Source of the DNA: IMCC26077 sp964418325 | GTDB taxonomy: Bacteria > Actinomycetota > Actinomycetes > Nanopelagicales > Nanopelagicaceae | Assembly: GCA_964418325.1 (NCBI GenBank) | Contig: CAYQLC010000010.1 | Coordinates: 1-51,803, forward strand | Direction: 5' to 3' | Length of the DNA: 51,803 nt | In this document: one piece after another, positions 18,487 through 26,612 of the stretch | Numbering within the stretch: the first letter of the stretch is position 1 | How the letters are laid out: the number at the start of each line of letters is the position of its first letter | Made by a program: the position numbers and the translations under genes | The notes under the pieces: generated by a model | Seen by the model: only the letters and a program-made list of their open reading frames with translations | Databases searched by the model: none | What the model was told of the DNA's origin: nothing

Positions 18487-18492
18487 ATGTTA
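18487..18492 (-). promoter_or_regulatory. -10 box of etfB
   Basis: TAACAT on the minus strand fits TANNNT. The predicted +1 is about 2 nt before the etfB GTG, giving a near-leaderless mRNA. It overlaps the operator-like site at 18489-18504. Confidence 0.5.
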
Positions 18493-18504
18493 CCGAGCAG
18501 TAAC
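18489..18504 (+). promoter_or_regulatory. Operator-like site 1, etfB-fabD intergenic region
   Basis: GTTACCGAGCAGTAAC: a 5-bp palindrome (GTTAC/GTAAC) around 6 nt. It matches site 2 read on the other strand as GTTAC-N4-CAGTAA. It covers the etfB -10. Probably the binding site of a TetR-type repressor or other dimer; the protein is not identified. Confidence 0.55.
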
Positions 18505-18520
18505 TGAAATGACTCGACGA

Positions 18521-18536
18521 ATTACTGTTTAGTAAC
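18521..18536 (-). promoter_or_regulatory. Operator-like site 2, etfB-fabD intergenic region
   Basis: Minus-strand sequence GTTACTAAACAGTAAT, matching site 1 at GTTAC-N4-CAGTAA. Its centre is 32 bp from that of site 1, about three helical turns, so both lie on one DNA face. It covers the -35 position of the fabD promoter. Confidence 0.55.
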
Positions 18537-18549
18537 CGATTTCACCCCC

Positions 18550-18555
18550 TACTCT
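18550..18555 (+). promoter_or_regulatory. -10 box of a leaderless fabD transcript
   Basis: TACTCT fits TANNNT and ends 6 nt before the fabD ATG, placing +1 on the start codon. The -35 position (GTTTAG) is weak and lies within operator site 2. Confidence 0.55.
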
Positions 18556-18561
18556 GAAGCA

Positions 18562-19749
18562 ATGCTCGCACTCGTCGCCCCAGGTCAAGGGGCACAAGTT
18601 CCCGGTTTTCTCACACCGTGGCTCGAAATTCCCCGCGCTCGCCAGCTACTCACGTGGTGGAGCGCGGTATCGGGCGTGGATCTGATCCACTTGGGCACTG
18701 ATGCCGATGCCTCCGAAATCAAAGATACGGCTAATGCCCAACCCCTCCTCGTCTCCGCTGGCTTACTCGGTGCCCTCTCACTCTTCCCACATCCTTCGGA
18801 TGCCTTCGGAAAAGTTGGTGTGGTCGCTGGCCACTCCGTTGGTGAGTTCACCGCTGCAGCCGGCGCGCGTGCAATAACTGCCGAATCGGCGATGGTCTTG
18901 GTTCGGGAGCGAGGAGCGGCGATGGCGTTAGCTTCGGCCAGCGCGCAAACCGGTATGTCAGCGATTCTTGGCGGCGAGCGTGGCGAGGTCATCGCCGCAA
19001 TAGCGGCAAATAATCTCGTCGCTGCTAATGAAAATGGTGCAGGGCAAATCGTTGCTGCCGGATTATTGACAGATTTGCAAGCGCTTGAGGCTAACCCACC
19101 CGAAGGAGCTCGAGTGAGAGCGCTCCCAGTCGCCGGAGCATTTCATACCTCTTATATGGAGAGCGCGCGCGAGCATCTGGCGATACTTGCCCAATCAGTG
19201 AGCGTTCGAGATCCGCGGACCAAAGTACTTTCTAATAGTGACGGGTCAGTGATTCACTCCGGTCGCGAGATGCTCAATCGAATGGTTGCCCAGATTTCTG
19301 CTCCAGTTCGTTGGGATTTATGTATGAATACCTTTGCTGAACTAGGCGTAACCGCAGTGATTGAAGTCCCTCCTGCAGGTACCTTGGTTGGACTAATCAA
19401 ACGAGCGCTACCTGGAGTGGAGACGCTCGCATTGAAGACGCCCGAGGATATTCCGGTAGCGCTAGATATCATCGCTCGCCATGGATTCCCCAGCGAGATA
19501 AGCAATCAACCAACGTGGCGAATGATTGTCGCGCCATTCTCTGGGAGTTTCACACCACAGGGTGTGAATGTTGGCGATGAAGTAAGTGCAGGCAGAAGTA
19601 TTGGAGTAATCACCAATCGACGAGAGAGTACCGAGTTGATTGCTGATTACGACGGCACTTTGATTGAATTTCTCGTCGAAGATGGCGATCCAGTCTCTCC
19701 CGGCCAACCCATTGCACGACTACACCCACTTGGCCATGGAGCTCACTAA
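18562..19749 (+). CDS. fabD: Malonyl-CoA:ACP transacylase with C-terminal biotinyl/lipoyl-like domain
   Basis: Transfers malonyl from CoA to ACP to start fatty-acid elongation. Residues 1-300 are a standard FabD: PGQGAQ near the start, GHSVGE with nucleophile S92, and GAFHTSYM with H195. About 75 residues follow that FabD normally lacks (usual length about 310; here 395). Residues 320-388 read as a biotinyl/lipoyl hammerhead (VAPFSGSF, VNVGDEVSAGRSIGVI, VEDGDPVSPGQPIARL), but the AMKM attachment motif is replaced by NRRE (352-355), with Arg where the biotinylated Lys should be. It heads the FAS-II operon, and fabH starts at its stop codon (TAATG). Confidence 0.94.
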   Translation: MLALVAPGQGAQVPGFLTPWLEIPRARQLLTWWSAVSGVDLIHLGTDADASEIKDTANAQPLLVSAGLLGALSLFPHPSDAFGKVGVVAGHSVGEFTAAAGARAITAESAMVLVRERGAAMALASASAQTGMSAILGGERGEVIAAIAANNLVAANENGAGQIVAAGLLTDLQALEANPPEGARVRALPVAGAFHTSYMESAREHLAILAQSVSVRDPRTKVLSNSDGSVIHSGREMLNRMVAQISAPVRWDLCMNTFAELGVTAVIEVPPAGTLVGLIKRALPGVETLALKTPEDIPVALDIIARHGFPSEISNQPTWRMIVAPFSGSFTPQGVNVGDEVSAGRSIGVITNRRESTELIADYDGTLIEFLVEDGDPVSPGQPIARLHPLGHGAH

Positions 19750-20750
19750 TGGCTGAAATTAAAGATCGAGTAATCACTCGTCACTCACGAATCATGAGCG
19801 TTGGTGTCTACAGACCGCGGCGTGAAGTTCCCAATAGCGAAATCATCGAAGCTATTGACTCAAGCGATGAGTGGATCAAGGAGCGCAGCGGAATTCACTC
19901 CCGAAGAATTGCCGATAGCGATGAGAGCGTTATCAGCATGTCCGTGTCTGCCGCAGAAATTGCGCTACAGCGAGCAGGCATCACGGCCGACCAGTTAGGC
20001 GCAGTTATCTGCGCGACCGTTACCTACCCGTACCAAACTCCGAGCGCCGCTACAGATATCGCGCTCCAGTTGGGGGCACCAACGGTTCCGGCTTTCGATA
20101 TCTCTGCAGCGTGTGCTGGCTTTTGCTATGGAGTTGGACTTGCCAGCGACATGATCCGAGGTGGCAGCGCCGACTATGTCCTATTAATAGGTGTAGAAAA
20201 ACTCTCCGACTTCACCGACCCAACCGATCGCGGCACCGCATTCATCTTCGCTGACGGGGCTGGAGCAGTAATCATCGGGCCTTCCGAAAAACCCGGAATT
20301 GGTCCGACCGTGTGGGGTTCAGATGCAACTGCTCGGGATGCAATCATGATGGAACCCTCGTGGGTGCAACTGCGCGATCCTGATTCACTGGGTTGGCCAG
20401 ATATCAAAATGCAGGGGCAGGCAGTTTTTCGGTGGGCGGTCTACCAGATGGCCCCAGTTGCGCAGAGAGCGCTCGCCGCTGCTGGCATCACAGAAGCGGA
20501 GTTGGATGCGTTCATCCCTCACCAGGCGAACGAGCGAATCATTGATGCGATGGCAAAAGCAATGGCGTTGCCCGATCGCGTTGTCATCGCTCGGGATATC
20601 CGAACCTCTGGCAACACCTCGGCAGCCTCAATTCCGCTTGCCATGGATGCGCTCTATACCGAAGGAAAGATAAAAAGTGGTGATACCGCGTTACTGATTG
20701 GTTTTGGCGCGGGTCTTGTCTATGCCGCGCAGGTTGTTCAACTACCGTAA
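19749..20750 (+). CDS. fabH: Beta-ketoacyl-ACP synthase III
   Basis: Condenses an acyl-CoA primer with malonyl-ACP. The 333 aa have the active-site Cys in SAACAGFCYGVG (C122), His in FIPHQANERI and Asn in TSGNTSAASIP. The start ATG overlaps the fabD stop. An internal ATG (19795; MSVGVYRPRRE) would match shorter homologues, but the overlap favours the upstream one. The product is cytosolic and works with AcpP encoded next. Confidence 0.96.
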   Translation: MAEIKDRVITRHSRIMSVGVYRPRREVPNSEIIEAIDSSDEWIKERSGIHSRRIADSDESVISMSVSAAEIALQRAGITADQLGAVICATVTYPYQTPSAATDIALQLGAPTVPAFDISAACAGFCYGVGLASDMIRGGSADYVLLIGVEKLSDFTDPTDRGTAFIFADGAGAVIIGPSEKPGIGPTVWGSDATARDAIMMEPSWVQLRDPDSLGWPDIKMQGQAVFRWAVYQMAPVAQRALAAAGITEAELDAFIPHQANERIIDAMAKAMALPDRVVIARDIRTSGNTSAASIPLAMDALYTEGKIKSGDTALLIGFGAGLVYAAQVVQLP

Positions 20751-20755
20751 GAAAC

Positions 20756-20779
20756 GAAACAGAGAAACAGAGAAACAGA
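20756..20779 (+). repeat. Triple 8-bp tandem repeat in the acpP leader
   Basis: GAAACAGA occurs three times in perfect tandem between fabH and acpP, followed by GAGAGGGAG as the ribosome-binding region. The leader is almost all purine and should be unstructured, which would suit high ACP translation. Confidence 0.85.
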
Positions 20780-20793
20780 GAGAGGGAGAAAAA

Positions 20794-21042
20794 ATGGCGC
20801 TAACAGAGAACGAGGTGCTCGCGGGAATCAAGGAGATTGTTGAGGAAGTTGCGGGAGTATCGCCGAGTGAGATTGCGATGGAAAAGAGTTTTACCGATGA
20901 CCTCGATGTCGATTCCCTGAGTATGGTTGAGGTTATCGTGGCAGCCGAAGAACGCTTTGGCATAAAAATCCCTGATGATGAAGTGACCAAGATGGCAACC
21001 GTTGGTGATGCCGTCACCTTCATAGTCGACGCCGCTAAGTAG
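20794..21042 (+). CDS. acpP: Acyl carrier protein
   Basis: The 82-aa acidic carrier of growing acyl chains. The phosphopantetheine serine is S41 in DLDVDSLSMVE. The ATG at 20794 follows a GAGGGAG Shine-Dalgarno, whereas the longer open frame upstream overlaps fabH and lacks one. The purine-rich leader holds three GAAACAGA repeats. It is the third gene of the fab operon. Confidence 0.98.
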   Translation: MALTENEVLAGIKEIVEEVAGVSPSEIAMEKSFTDDLDVDSLSMVEVIVAAEERFGIKIPDDEVTKMATVGDAVTFIVDAAK

Positions 21043-21060
21043 AGAAGTAGCTTGCACTTT

Positions 21061-22317
21061 ATGTCAGAACGCCGGGTAGTCATAACAGGTTTAGGCGCGC
21101 TCTCTCCTCTTGGAGAGAATGTATCCACCACGTGGAACTCGCTTCTGGCTGGAAAAAGTGGAGTGCAGAAGATTAACGACGAGTGGGTTACAGAGATTCC
21201 AGCGCAGATTGCAGCCCCCGTCGCAAAAGACCCAAGTGAGTTAATGGATCGCGTTGAGCTGCGCAGACTCGATCGCTCTGAAGCTTTTGCGTTGATTGCC
21301 TCGCGTGAAGCCTGGCAAGATGCTGGTTCACCAGCAATCGAGAGCGAACGACTTGGCGTTGTGATTGCATCCGGAATTGGTGGCGTTCTTACTTTGCTTG
21401 GCGCTTACGACGTATTGAAAGAGAAAGGCGCCCGACTAGTTTCACCGCATACCGTTCCAATGTTGATGCCTAATGGTCCTGCCGCTCATGTGGGAATTGA
21501 GCTGGGAGCGCGCGCTGGAGTTCATACACCTGTGAGCGCATGTGCATCGGGCGCTGAGGCAGTGGGGTACGCCTTCGAGATGATCCGCAACAATCGCGCT
21601 GACATCGTGGTTGCTGGCGGCACTGAAGCGGCGATTCATGCGCTTCCTATGGCTGGCTTTGCCAATATGAAGGCGCTTTCTACACGAAATGATCAACCTC
21701 AACGCGCATCCCGTCCGTACGATCGCGATCGAGATGGCTTTGTGCTCGGCGAAGGGTGTGGCGTACTAGTGCTGGAGTTACTCGATCATGCTCTGGCTCG
21801 AAAGGCGAAGATTTACGGTGAGGTTTTGAGCCAGGGACTCACCTCCGATGGATTCCATATTGCAGCGCCAGATCCTGAGGGAACCGGTGCCACTCGTGCG
21901 ATGAAGGCTGCGATTGCATCGTCAGGAATTTCCGCGAGCCAGATCGTGCATGTGAATGCCCATGCCACTTCTACTCCAGCTGGAGATGTGGCCGAAGCCG
22001 GCGCCATTGTTAATGCTTTTGGTGGTGACGTTAATGATGTTGCCCACGTTTTAGTCTCTGCAACCAAGTCGATGACTGGACATCTACTTGGTGGAGCCGG
22101 CGCTCTTGAATCGATATTCACGCTGCTAGCCCTTCATCATCGAATCGCACCGCCGACTATCAATATTGAAAATCTTGATGAAAATATCTCGCTCAATATT
22201 GTGCGCGACCAACCACGAGAACTTCCAGCAGGAGATATCGCAGCATTGAATAACTCCTTTGGATTTGGTGGCCATAACGTCGCACTCATCTTTGCGTCAT
22301 ATAGCGATAAAAAATGA
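21061..22317 (+). CDS. fabF: Beta-ketoacyl-ACP synthase II
   Basis: The elongating condensing enzyme. From the ATG at 21061 it is 418 aa and starts MSERRVVITGLG, the normal FabF N-terminus. The Cys-His-His triad is visible in VSACASGAEA (C161), NAHATSTPAGD and KSMTGHLLGGAGA. A TTG 9 nt upstream is spaced better from an AGAAG sequence and cannot be excluded. It overlaps the next gene by 4 nt (ATGA). Confidence 0.96.
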   Translation: MSERRVVITGLGALSPLGENVSTTWNSLLAGKSGVQKINDEWVTEIPAQIAAPVAKDPSELMDRVELRRLDRSEAFALIASREAWQDAGSPAIESERLGVVIASGIGGVLTLLGAYDVLKEKGARLVSPHTVPMLMPNGPAAHVGIELGARAGVHTPVSACASGAEAVGYAFEMIRNNRADIVVAGGTEAAIHALPMAGFANMKALSTRNDQPQRASRPYDRDRDGFVLGEGCGVLVLELLDHALARKAKIYGEVLSQGLTSDGFHIAAPDPEGTGATRAMKAAIASSGISASQIVHVNAHATSTPAGDVAEAGAIVNAFGGDVNDVAHVLVSATKSMTGHLLGGAGALESIFTLLALHHRIAPPTINIENLDENISLNIVRDQPRELPAGDIAALNNSFGFGGHNVALIFASYSDKK

Positions 22318-23693
22318 TCGATATACGAGATCCGCAACTGCGCATGGAGAAGATTCTCGATGCCGGCTCATTCTCTCCCTTAACCCCTCGTGACGAATCT
22401 GGAATGCTCGCTGGCTTTGGCACTATCTCTGGTACCCGAGTCACCCTCTTTGCCACCGATGCCACGATTCAAGGTGGCGCAATGGGTGCGGCAGGTGCCG
22501 AGGTAATTCTTGCTGCTTATTCAGATGCCATGACACACCAAAATCCCATCGTTGGGATTTGGCACTCGGGTGGTGCGCGATTGCGCGAGGGGGTCAAGTC
22601 TCTTCATGCATTTGGTTTGGTCTTCAATGCAATTACCCACGCAAGCGGCAAGATTCCCCAGCTCTCCCTCGTCTTGGGGCCAGCAGCTGGCGGCGGCGCA
22701 TATGGACCAGCTTTAACTGATGTCATTGTGCTCGCTCCCGAGGGGCGCATTTTTGTCACTGGACCAGATGTCGTGCGCAGCGTCACTGGTGAATCGGTCG
22801 ACATGGCACGATTGGGCGGACCAGAGCCCCATGGACGACGAAGTGGCGTTGTGCATGTTATCGCTGAAAGCGAAGAGGATTCCTTTGAATCAATCCGCCG
22901 ACTAGTTCGATTGTTAGGCAATCAAGGTGTGATGCGAGTTGGGGATTTAGATATAGATCTCTCCCAATTTCTCCCAGAATCAAATAAGCGTGCGTATGAC
23001 GTACATCCACTAGTCTCCGGCGTACTTGATCGTGATAGCGATGTACAGGAATTACATCCAAAATGGGCGCCAAACATCGTCACAACTTTAGGACGATTAA
23101 ATGGAAGAACTGTTGGCATCATCGCGAACAATCCACTTCGACTCGGTGGCTGTCTCGACTCGTCTTCTGCAGAGAAAGCTGCGCGTTTTGTACGAATGTG
23201 CGACTCCTTTGGAGTGCCACTGGTCGTACTCGTGGACGTTCCTGGTTACCTTCCCGGGGTTGGCCAAGAGTGGGATGGCGTTGTCCGTCGTGGCGCGAAA
23301 TTACTCCATGCATTTAGTGAAGCGGTAGTCCCGCGAATAACTCTTATTACACGCAAGGCTTATGGCGGTGCGTACATCGCTATGAATTCACGCGCGCTTG
23401 GTGCCACCAAAGTCTTCGCTTGGCCTACTGCAGAGGTAGCAGTCATGGGAGCAGTTGCAGCTATTCGCGTACTTCATCGAAGAATCCTTGCCGACCTTCC
23501 CGATGATCAACGCGCTGCTATGGAGTTGGAGCTTGCAGCTGAGCACGAGAAAATCTCAGGTGGCGTCGCACGAGCAATTGAGATTGGCGTTGTTGATGAA
23601 ATTATCGAGCCGAGCGCCTCAAGAAATGCGATTGCTGCTGCAATAGCAGCGGCACCTTCTCTTCGAGGAGCTCACAGCAACATTCCACTTTGA
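22314..23693 (+). CDS. Acyl-CoA carboxylase carboxyltransferase (AccD/PccB-like)
   Basis: A carboxyltransferase of the acetyl/propionyl-CoA carboxylase family, with both crotonase-like halves in one chain of 459 aa. The N-terminal half has GPAAGGGAYGPALTD and the C-terminal half VDVPGYLPGVGQEWDGVVRRGAKLL plus RKAYGGAYIAMNSRALGA, typical of AccD/PccB. It is shorter than the usual 510-530 aa. Its position after fabF suggests it supplies malonyl-CoA for this operon. No biotin carboxylase/BCCP gene is nearby, which makes the carrier-like tail on FabD curious. Its stop abuts the convergent DUF3145 gene without a gap. Confidence 0.92.
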   Translation: MIDIRDPQLRMEKILDAGSFSPLTPRDESGMLAGFGTISGTRVTLFATDATIQGGAMGAAGAEVILAAYSDAMTHQNPIVGIWHSGGARLREGVKSLHAFGLVFNAITHASGKIPQLSLVLGPAAGGGAYGPALTDVIVLAPEGRIFVTGPDVVRSVTGESVDMARLGGPEPHGRRSGVVHVIAESEEDSFESIRRLVRLLGNQGVMRVGDLDIDLSQFLPESNKRAYDVHPLVSGVLDRDSDVQELHPKWAPNIVTTLGRLNGRTVGIIANNPLRLGGCLDSSSAEKAARFVRMCDSFGVPLVVLVDVPGYLPGVGQEWDGVVRRGAKLLHAFSEAVVPRITLITRKAYGGAYIAMNSRALGATKVFAWPTAEVAVMGAVAAIRVLHRRILADLPDDQRAAMELELAAEHEKISGGVARAIEIGVVDEIIEPSASRNAIAAAIAAAPSLRGAHSNIPL

Positions 23694-24224
23694 CTATCCC
23701 GTAGCGTGCAACCAACGCATTCCCTCTTGGCCAATTCGAAATGGGTGTAATTCATCCTCCCAGGGAGTTCCCAGCGCCTCTTCTAATGCGCTCTCCACAT
23801 CTCGACCATTGCGAAGAGCTGAGTCGACAACGGATCGAATTCGATGCTCAGAGAGATAGAGATCGCCACTTCCCCCAACTGCGCCATGAAAAAGACCAAG
23901 CGAGGGTGTTGCCAGATATCGCGATCCATCGCACCCTGCACTCGCCTCTTCGCTAATATCAAAACGAAGGTAATGCCACCCGGCGAGCGCTCGCGCAATC
24001 CGCCCTGCCACTCCAGCTTCGCCAGTAAAACGTAATCGGCACTGACCGCTACCTGGTACCAAAGGTTGACTGCTCCATTGCAAAGCGATCTCTGCTCCCA
24101 GTGTGTGGGAGATTGACCATTGGATATGTGGCTGGAGCGCATTAGGGGCAGAGAAGATTTCCAGCCAGCCGCTTACCTGCGCAGCCGATCTCTTGGTGCG
24201 AGCTCCAGAAATGCCCGTGCCCAT
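23694..24224 (-). CDS. DUF3145 family protein
   Basis: A 176-aa conserved actinobacterial protein of unknown function, recognised by its sequence (WRxxGxxGxxxR-like GEAGVAGRIARALAGWHYLRFDI; YLATPSLGLFHG; AL.NGRDVESALEEALGTPWEDELHPFRIG). In Streptomyces this family also sits beside fabF. GGAGG lies 6 nt before the chosen ATG (24224); an ATG two codons earlier directly abuts that sequence and is less likely. Its stop touches the stop of the accD-like gene. Confidence 0.88.
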   Translation of the reverse strand: MGTGISGARTKRSAAQVSGWLEIFSAPNALQPHIQWSISHTLGAEIALQWSSQPLVPGSGQCRLRFTGEAGVAGRIARALAGWHYLRFDISEEASAGCDGSRYLATPSLGLFHGAVGGSGDLYLSEHRIRSVVDSALRNGRDVESALEEALGTPWEDELHPFRIGQEGMRWLHATG

Positions 24225-24533
24225 ATTCATCCTCCGAGTAGGCGCAACGACGGTGATGCGACCTTCCCCAGCCCATCACGTGCCCCGACAGAGGTGAACT
24301 CTCTAAGACCAGCGAAAATGTACTTCACCACAAGGGCTTTTCGCTACTGGTTGGCTACTGGCCGGTACCGCTTCGATTTCATACCTTCCCACCCGGAGCG
24401 GTACCCTTTTCCCAGTCCGATTCTTTGCAGTGCCCGTTTCGCCAGTTCTAGTAGGTGTTTCGTCAGGCTGTAGCAGGTGAAGACTGACGAACGAGGAATT
24501 CTCGATCGTTTCCTAAATAACGAAGGAAGTTCA
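24225..24533. other. 309-bp divergent intergenic region: DUF3145 leader and cold-shock gene leader
   Basis: I see no convincing gene here. It should hold the DUF3145 promoter (minus) and the promoter plus 5' leader of the cold-shock gene (plus). A 9-bp inverted repeat lies at 24364-24405. A weak TTGCAG...TAGTAG pair near 24424-24455 could be the plus promoter, which would leave about 80 nt of leader, usual for cspA-type genes. Confidence 0.5.
24364..24405. repeat. Inverted repeat upstream of the cold-shock gene
   Basis: Perfect arms GGTACCGCT (24364-24372) and AGCGGTACC (24397-24405) separated by 24 nt, extendable by CG after one wobble pair. It could fold as an RNA hairpin or bind a dimeric regulator. 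No U-tract follows, so it is not a classical terminator. Confidence 0.65.
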
Positions 24534-24737
24534 ATGGCAACAGGTACAGTGAAGTGGTTCAACTCTGAAAAGGGATTCGGTTTCATTGCAGTAGATGGTG
24601 GCGGACAAGATGTATTCGTCCACTACTCAGCAATCGCCGGAAATGGCTACAAGACCCTCAATGAAGGTCAAGCAGTCGATTTCGAAATCGTTCAGGGTCC
24701 AAAGGGTCCACAAGCTGACAAGGTAATCGGTAAGTAA
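24534..24737 (+). CDS. cspA: Cold-shock protein (CspA family)
   Basis: A 67-aa single-stranded nucleic-acid-binding OB-fold protein that acts as an RNA chaperone. RNP1 (KGFGFI) and RNP2 (VFVHYS) are intact. The ATG at 24534 follows GAAGGAAG at good spacing. The frame is open upstream to 24477, but the MATGTVKWFN start is the family standard. It is a single gene, ended by a strong terminator. Confidence 0.97.
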   Translation: MATGTVKWFNSEKGFGFIAVDGGGQDVFVHYSAIAGNGYKTLNEGQAVDFEIVQGPKGPQADKVIGK

Positions 24738-24752
24738 TTACTCCTACCTTTT

Positions 24753-24790
24753 AAAAAATCGCCTCGGTCAATTGGCCGGGGCGTTTTTTT
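24753..24790 (+). terminator. Rho-independent terminator of cspA
   Basis: Stem CGCCTCGG/CCGGGGCG with one wobble, loop of 8 nt, preceded by an A-run and followed by seven T. The ppx promoter begins right after it. Confidence 0.92.
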
Positions 24791-24802
24791 GCTCCTGTTG
24801 CC

Positions 24803-24808
24803 TATACT
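24803..24808 (+). promoter_or_regulatory. -10 box of a leaderless ppx transcript
   Basis: TATACT, 6 nt before the ppx ATG, so +1 falls on the start codon. No Shine-Dalgarno is present. Confidence 0.6.
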
Positions 24809-24814
24809 GCACAT

Positions 24815-25726
24815 ATGCGACTGGGAGTTCTTGATGTGGGATCTAACTCAGTTCATCTTGAAGTAATCGATGCCCGCCATAGCGCCCCTCCCATTCCCTT
24901 TACCAGCTTTAAGCATGAAGTACGCCTCACCGACTATCTTGATGACAACAATAAAATCTCTGCGCTTGGAGTAGAAGCGCTCGTGCGCGCTATCAAGGAA
25001 TCAACGGCAGAAGCGAAAGACCTAAAACTTGATGAGCTACTGGCGTTTGCTACCTCAGCTATTCGAGAGGCAAGTAATAGCGAACCAGTTCTAGAAGAGG
25101 TACGGGGCAGAACAGGTGTCGATCTGCAAGTACTCTCCGGTGACGAAGAAGCGCAATTCACTTTTTTAGCGGTTCGTAGGTGGTTTGGATGGTCCGCAGG
25201 CGACTTACTAGTTTTCGACATAGGTGGCGGATCACTCGAGATAGCTCGTGGGGTGGAGGAGAGTGCACATTTCACGCGATCGGTAATGCTAGGAGCCGGA
25301 CGCCTCACCCGTGCTTTTCTCGATGGAGACCCTTTCACGGAAAAAACTCTAAAGAAATTAGACGAACATATCGTTTCGACCTTAAGACCAATCCAAGAAG
25401 AGATGAAGGTGCCCATAAATCAGGTGGGAGTTGGGACTAGTAAAACTTTTCGGACCCTGGATAAGCTGAGCAGAGAGTTTATTGGTGGTAACACCGTGGG
25501 ATTGACGCTAGAGACGATTAGTGAAATTGCCAATGGATTAGCAAAAATGACTCACAAGGAGCGAAGAAACTTACCTGGCGTATCCCAAACGAGAGCTAAT
25601 CAAATTGTTGCTGGAGCTTACGTTGCAAAAAACGTATTGCAAACTTTCAACTTGAGAGCTATTCAAACCTGCCCCTGGGCGCTCCGAGAGGGGATTGTTC
25701 TGCGTCGACTCGATTGGATTAACTAG
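24815..25726 (+). CDS. ppx: Ppx/GppA family exopolyphosphatase
   Basis: An actin-fold phosphatase on polyphosphate or pppGpp. The 303 aa are the short single-domain actinobacterial form (enteric Ppx is about 510). It starts MRLGVLDVGSNSVHLEV (phosphate 1 motif). FATSAIREASNS and VFDIGGGSLEIA (phosphate 2) are in place. mRNA is probably leaderless. Its 3' end overlaps the convergent Nudix gene by 8 bp. With ppk1 2.9 kb away it suggests a polyphosphate turnover locus. Confidence 0.92.
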   Translation: MRLGVLDVGSNSVHLEVIDARHSAPPIPFTSFKHEVRLTDYLDDNNKISALGVEALVRAIKESTAEAKDLKLDELLAFATSAIREASNSEPVLEEVRGRTGVDLQVLSGDEEAQFTFLAVRRWFGWSAGDLLVFDIGGGSLEIARGVEESAHFTRSVMLGAGRLTRAFLDGDPFTEKTLKKLDEHIVSTLRPIQEEMKVPINQVGVGTSKTFRTLDKLSREFIGGNTVGLTLETISEIANGLAKMTHKERRNLPGVSQTRANQIVAGAYVAKNVLQTFNLRAIQTCPWALREGIVLRRLDWIN

Positions 25727-26612
25727 GTATTTCTCCCTGGGGTGCAGGGATAAAATCCACCGAAATAATTCGACGTCCTACATGGTGAATCACCCATGCA
25801 TCTGCAGGAGAGAGTTTCTCAAGACTTTTACCGCACTCCTTTCCATTTTCAAATGCAAGCAACATCTCGTGAAACATGGGATTGTGGCCGCATACTATAA
25901 AACTACGAGAGAAATTCAGAAGAAAATCAACATAATCGGTCGCCGCATTATCATCGCGCTTGTTATAGTCTTCACTCAACTTACTACTACTTTTGACATC
26001 GACTCGAATCGCTTCAGCCACCGACTTGGCTGTATCCAAACAACGAATCGCATCTGATGAATGCACTTCAGCAATTCCAAACATTCTAAGATTGCTGGCA
26101 ATTTTTGAAGCTTGTACTTGACCAATGTGCGATAAAGGACGATCAGAATCTTCACCAAACCATTCATCTCGTTTAATTGCTTTGGCGTGCCTTAGAAACA
26201 CCATTACCTGGCTATGGCGTTCGGATTTAACAAATCTCCGAAGGACTTTTCTATCTTCTTCATAAGTGAGAAAATGTCGCGCTTCTTTCACGCTCATCCA
26301 TGAGAGCTTGTCTACCTCTAAGCTGGGCTTGAAATCCCCACTATCCAAGGGTGCCTTCGCCAGCCAGTAAAAAACTCTTTTCTTCTCACCATCATATTTG
26401 TATTCACTTTCCCCCAGATACGCTCCAAATATTGGAGCGACTCCAGTTTCCTCTACACATTCGCGAAATGCCGCTTGCAGGTAGCTCTCCCCCGGCTCCG
26501 CATTTCCTTTTGGAAAGCTCCAATCGTTATAGCGAGGACGATGAACTAGAGCCACCTCAACCTGGAGTGGTTCACGCTCTCTCCACAATAATACGCCAGC
26601 CGCTTTGATCAT
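25719..26612 (-). CDS. Nudix hydrolase-histidine phosphatase fusion (MutT1-like)
   Basis: 297 aa with two domains. An N-terminal Nudix domain has the full box G36-N-A-E-P-G-E42...REcVEEtGV58. A C-terminal SixA-type histidine phosphatase has the RHAKAIKRDEW motif (R141-H142) and ICGHNP near the end. This matches mycobacterial MutT1, which degrades 8-oxo-dGTP/diadenosine polyphosphates and also lies next to ppk. The start overlaps the ppk1 stop by 4 nt. Probable role: cleaning oxidised nucleotides. Confidence 0.92.
   Translation of the reverse strand: MIKAAGVLLWREREPLQVEVALVHRPRYNDWSFPKGNAEPGESYLQAAFRECVEETGVAPIFGAYLGESEYKYDGEKKRVFYWLAKAPLDSGDFKPSLEVDKLSWMSVKEARHFLTYEEDRKVLRRFVKSERHSQVMVFLRHAKAIKRDEWFGEDSDRPLSHIGQVQASKIASNLRMFGIAEVHSSDAIRCLDTAKSVAEAIRVDVKSSSKLSEDYNKRDDNAATDYVDFLLNFSRSFIVCGHNPMFHEMLLAFENGKECGKSLEKLSPADAWVIHHVGRRIISVDFIPAPQGEIPS

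Noticed and set aside
24477..24533. N-terminally extended cold-shock protein from 24477
   Set aside because: The standard CspA start with a good Shine-Dalgarno is at 24534, and the extra residues match no family member.
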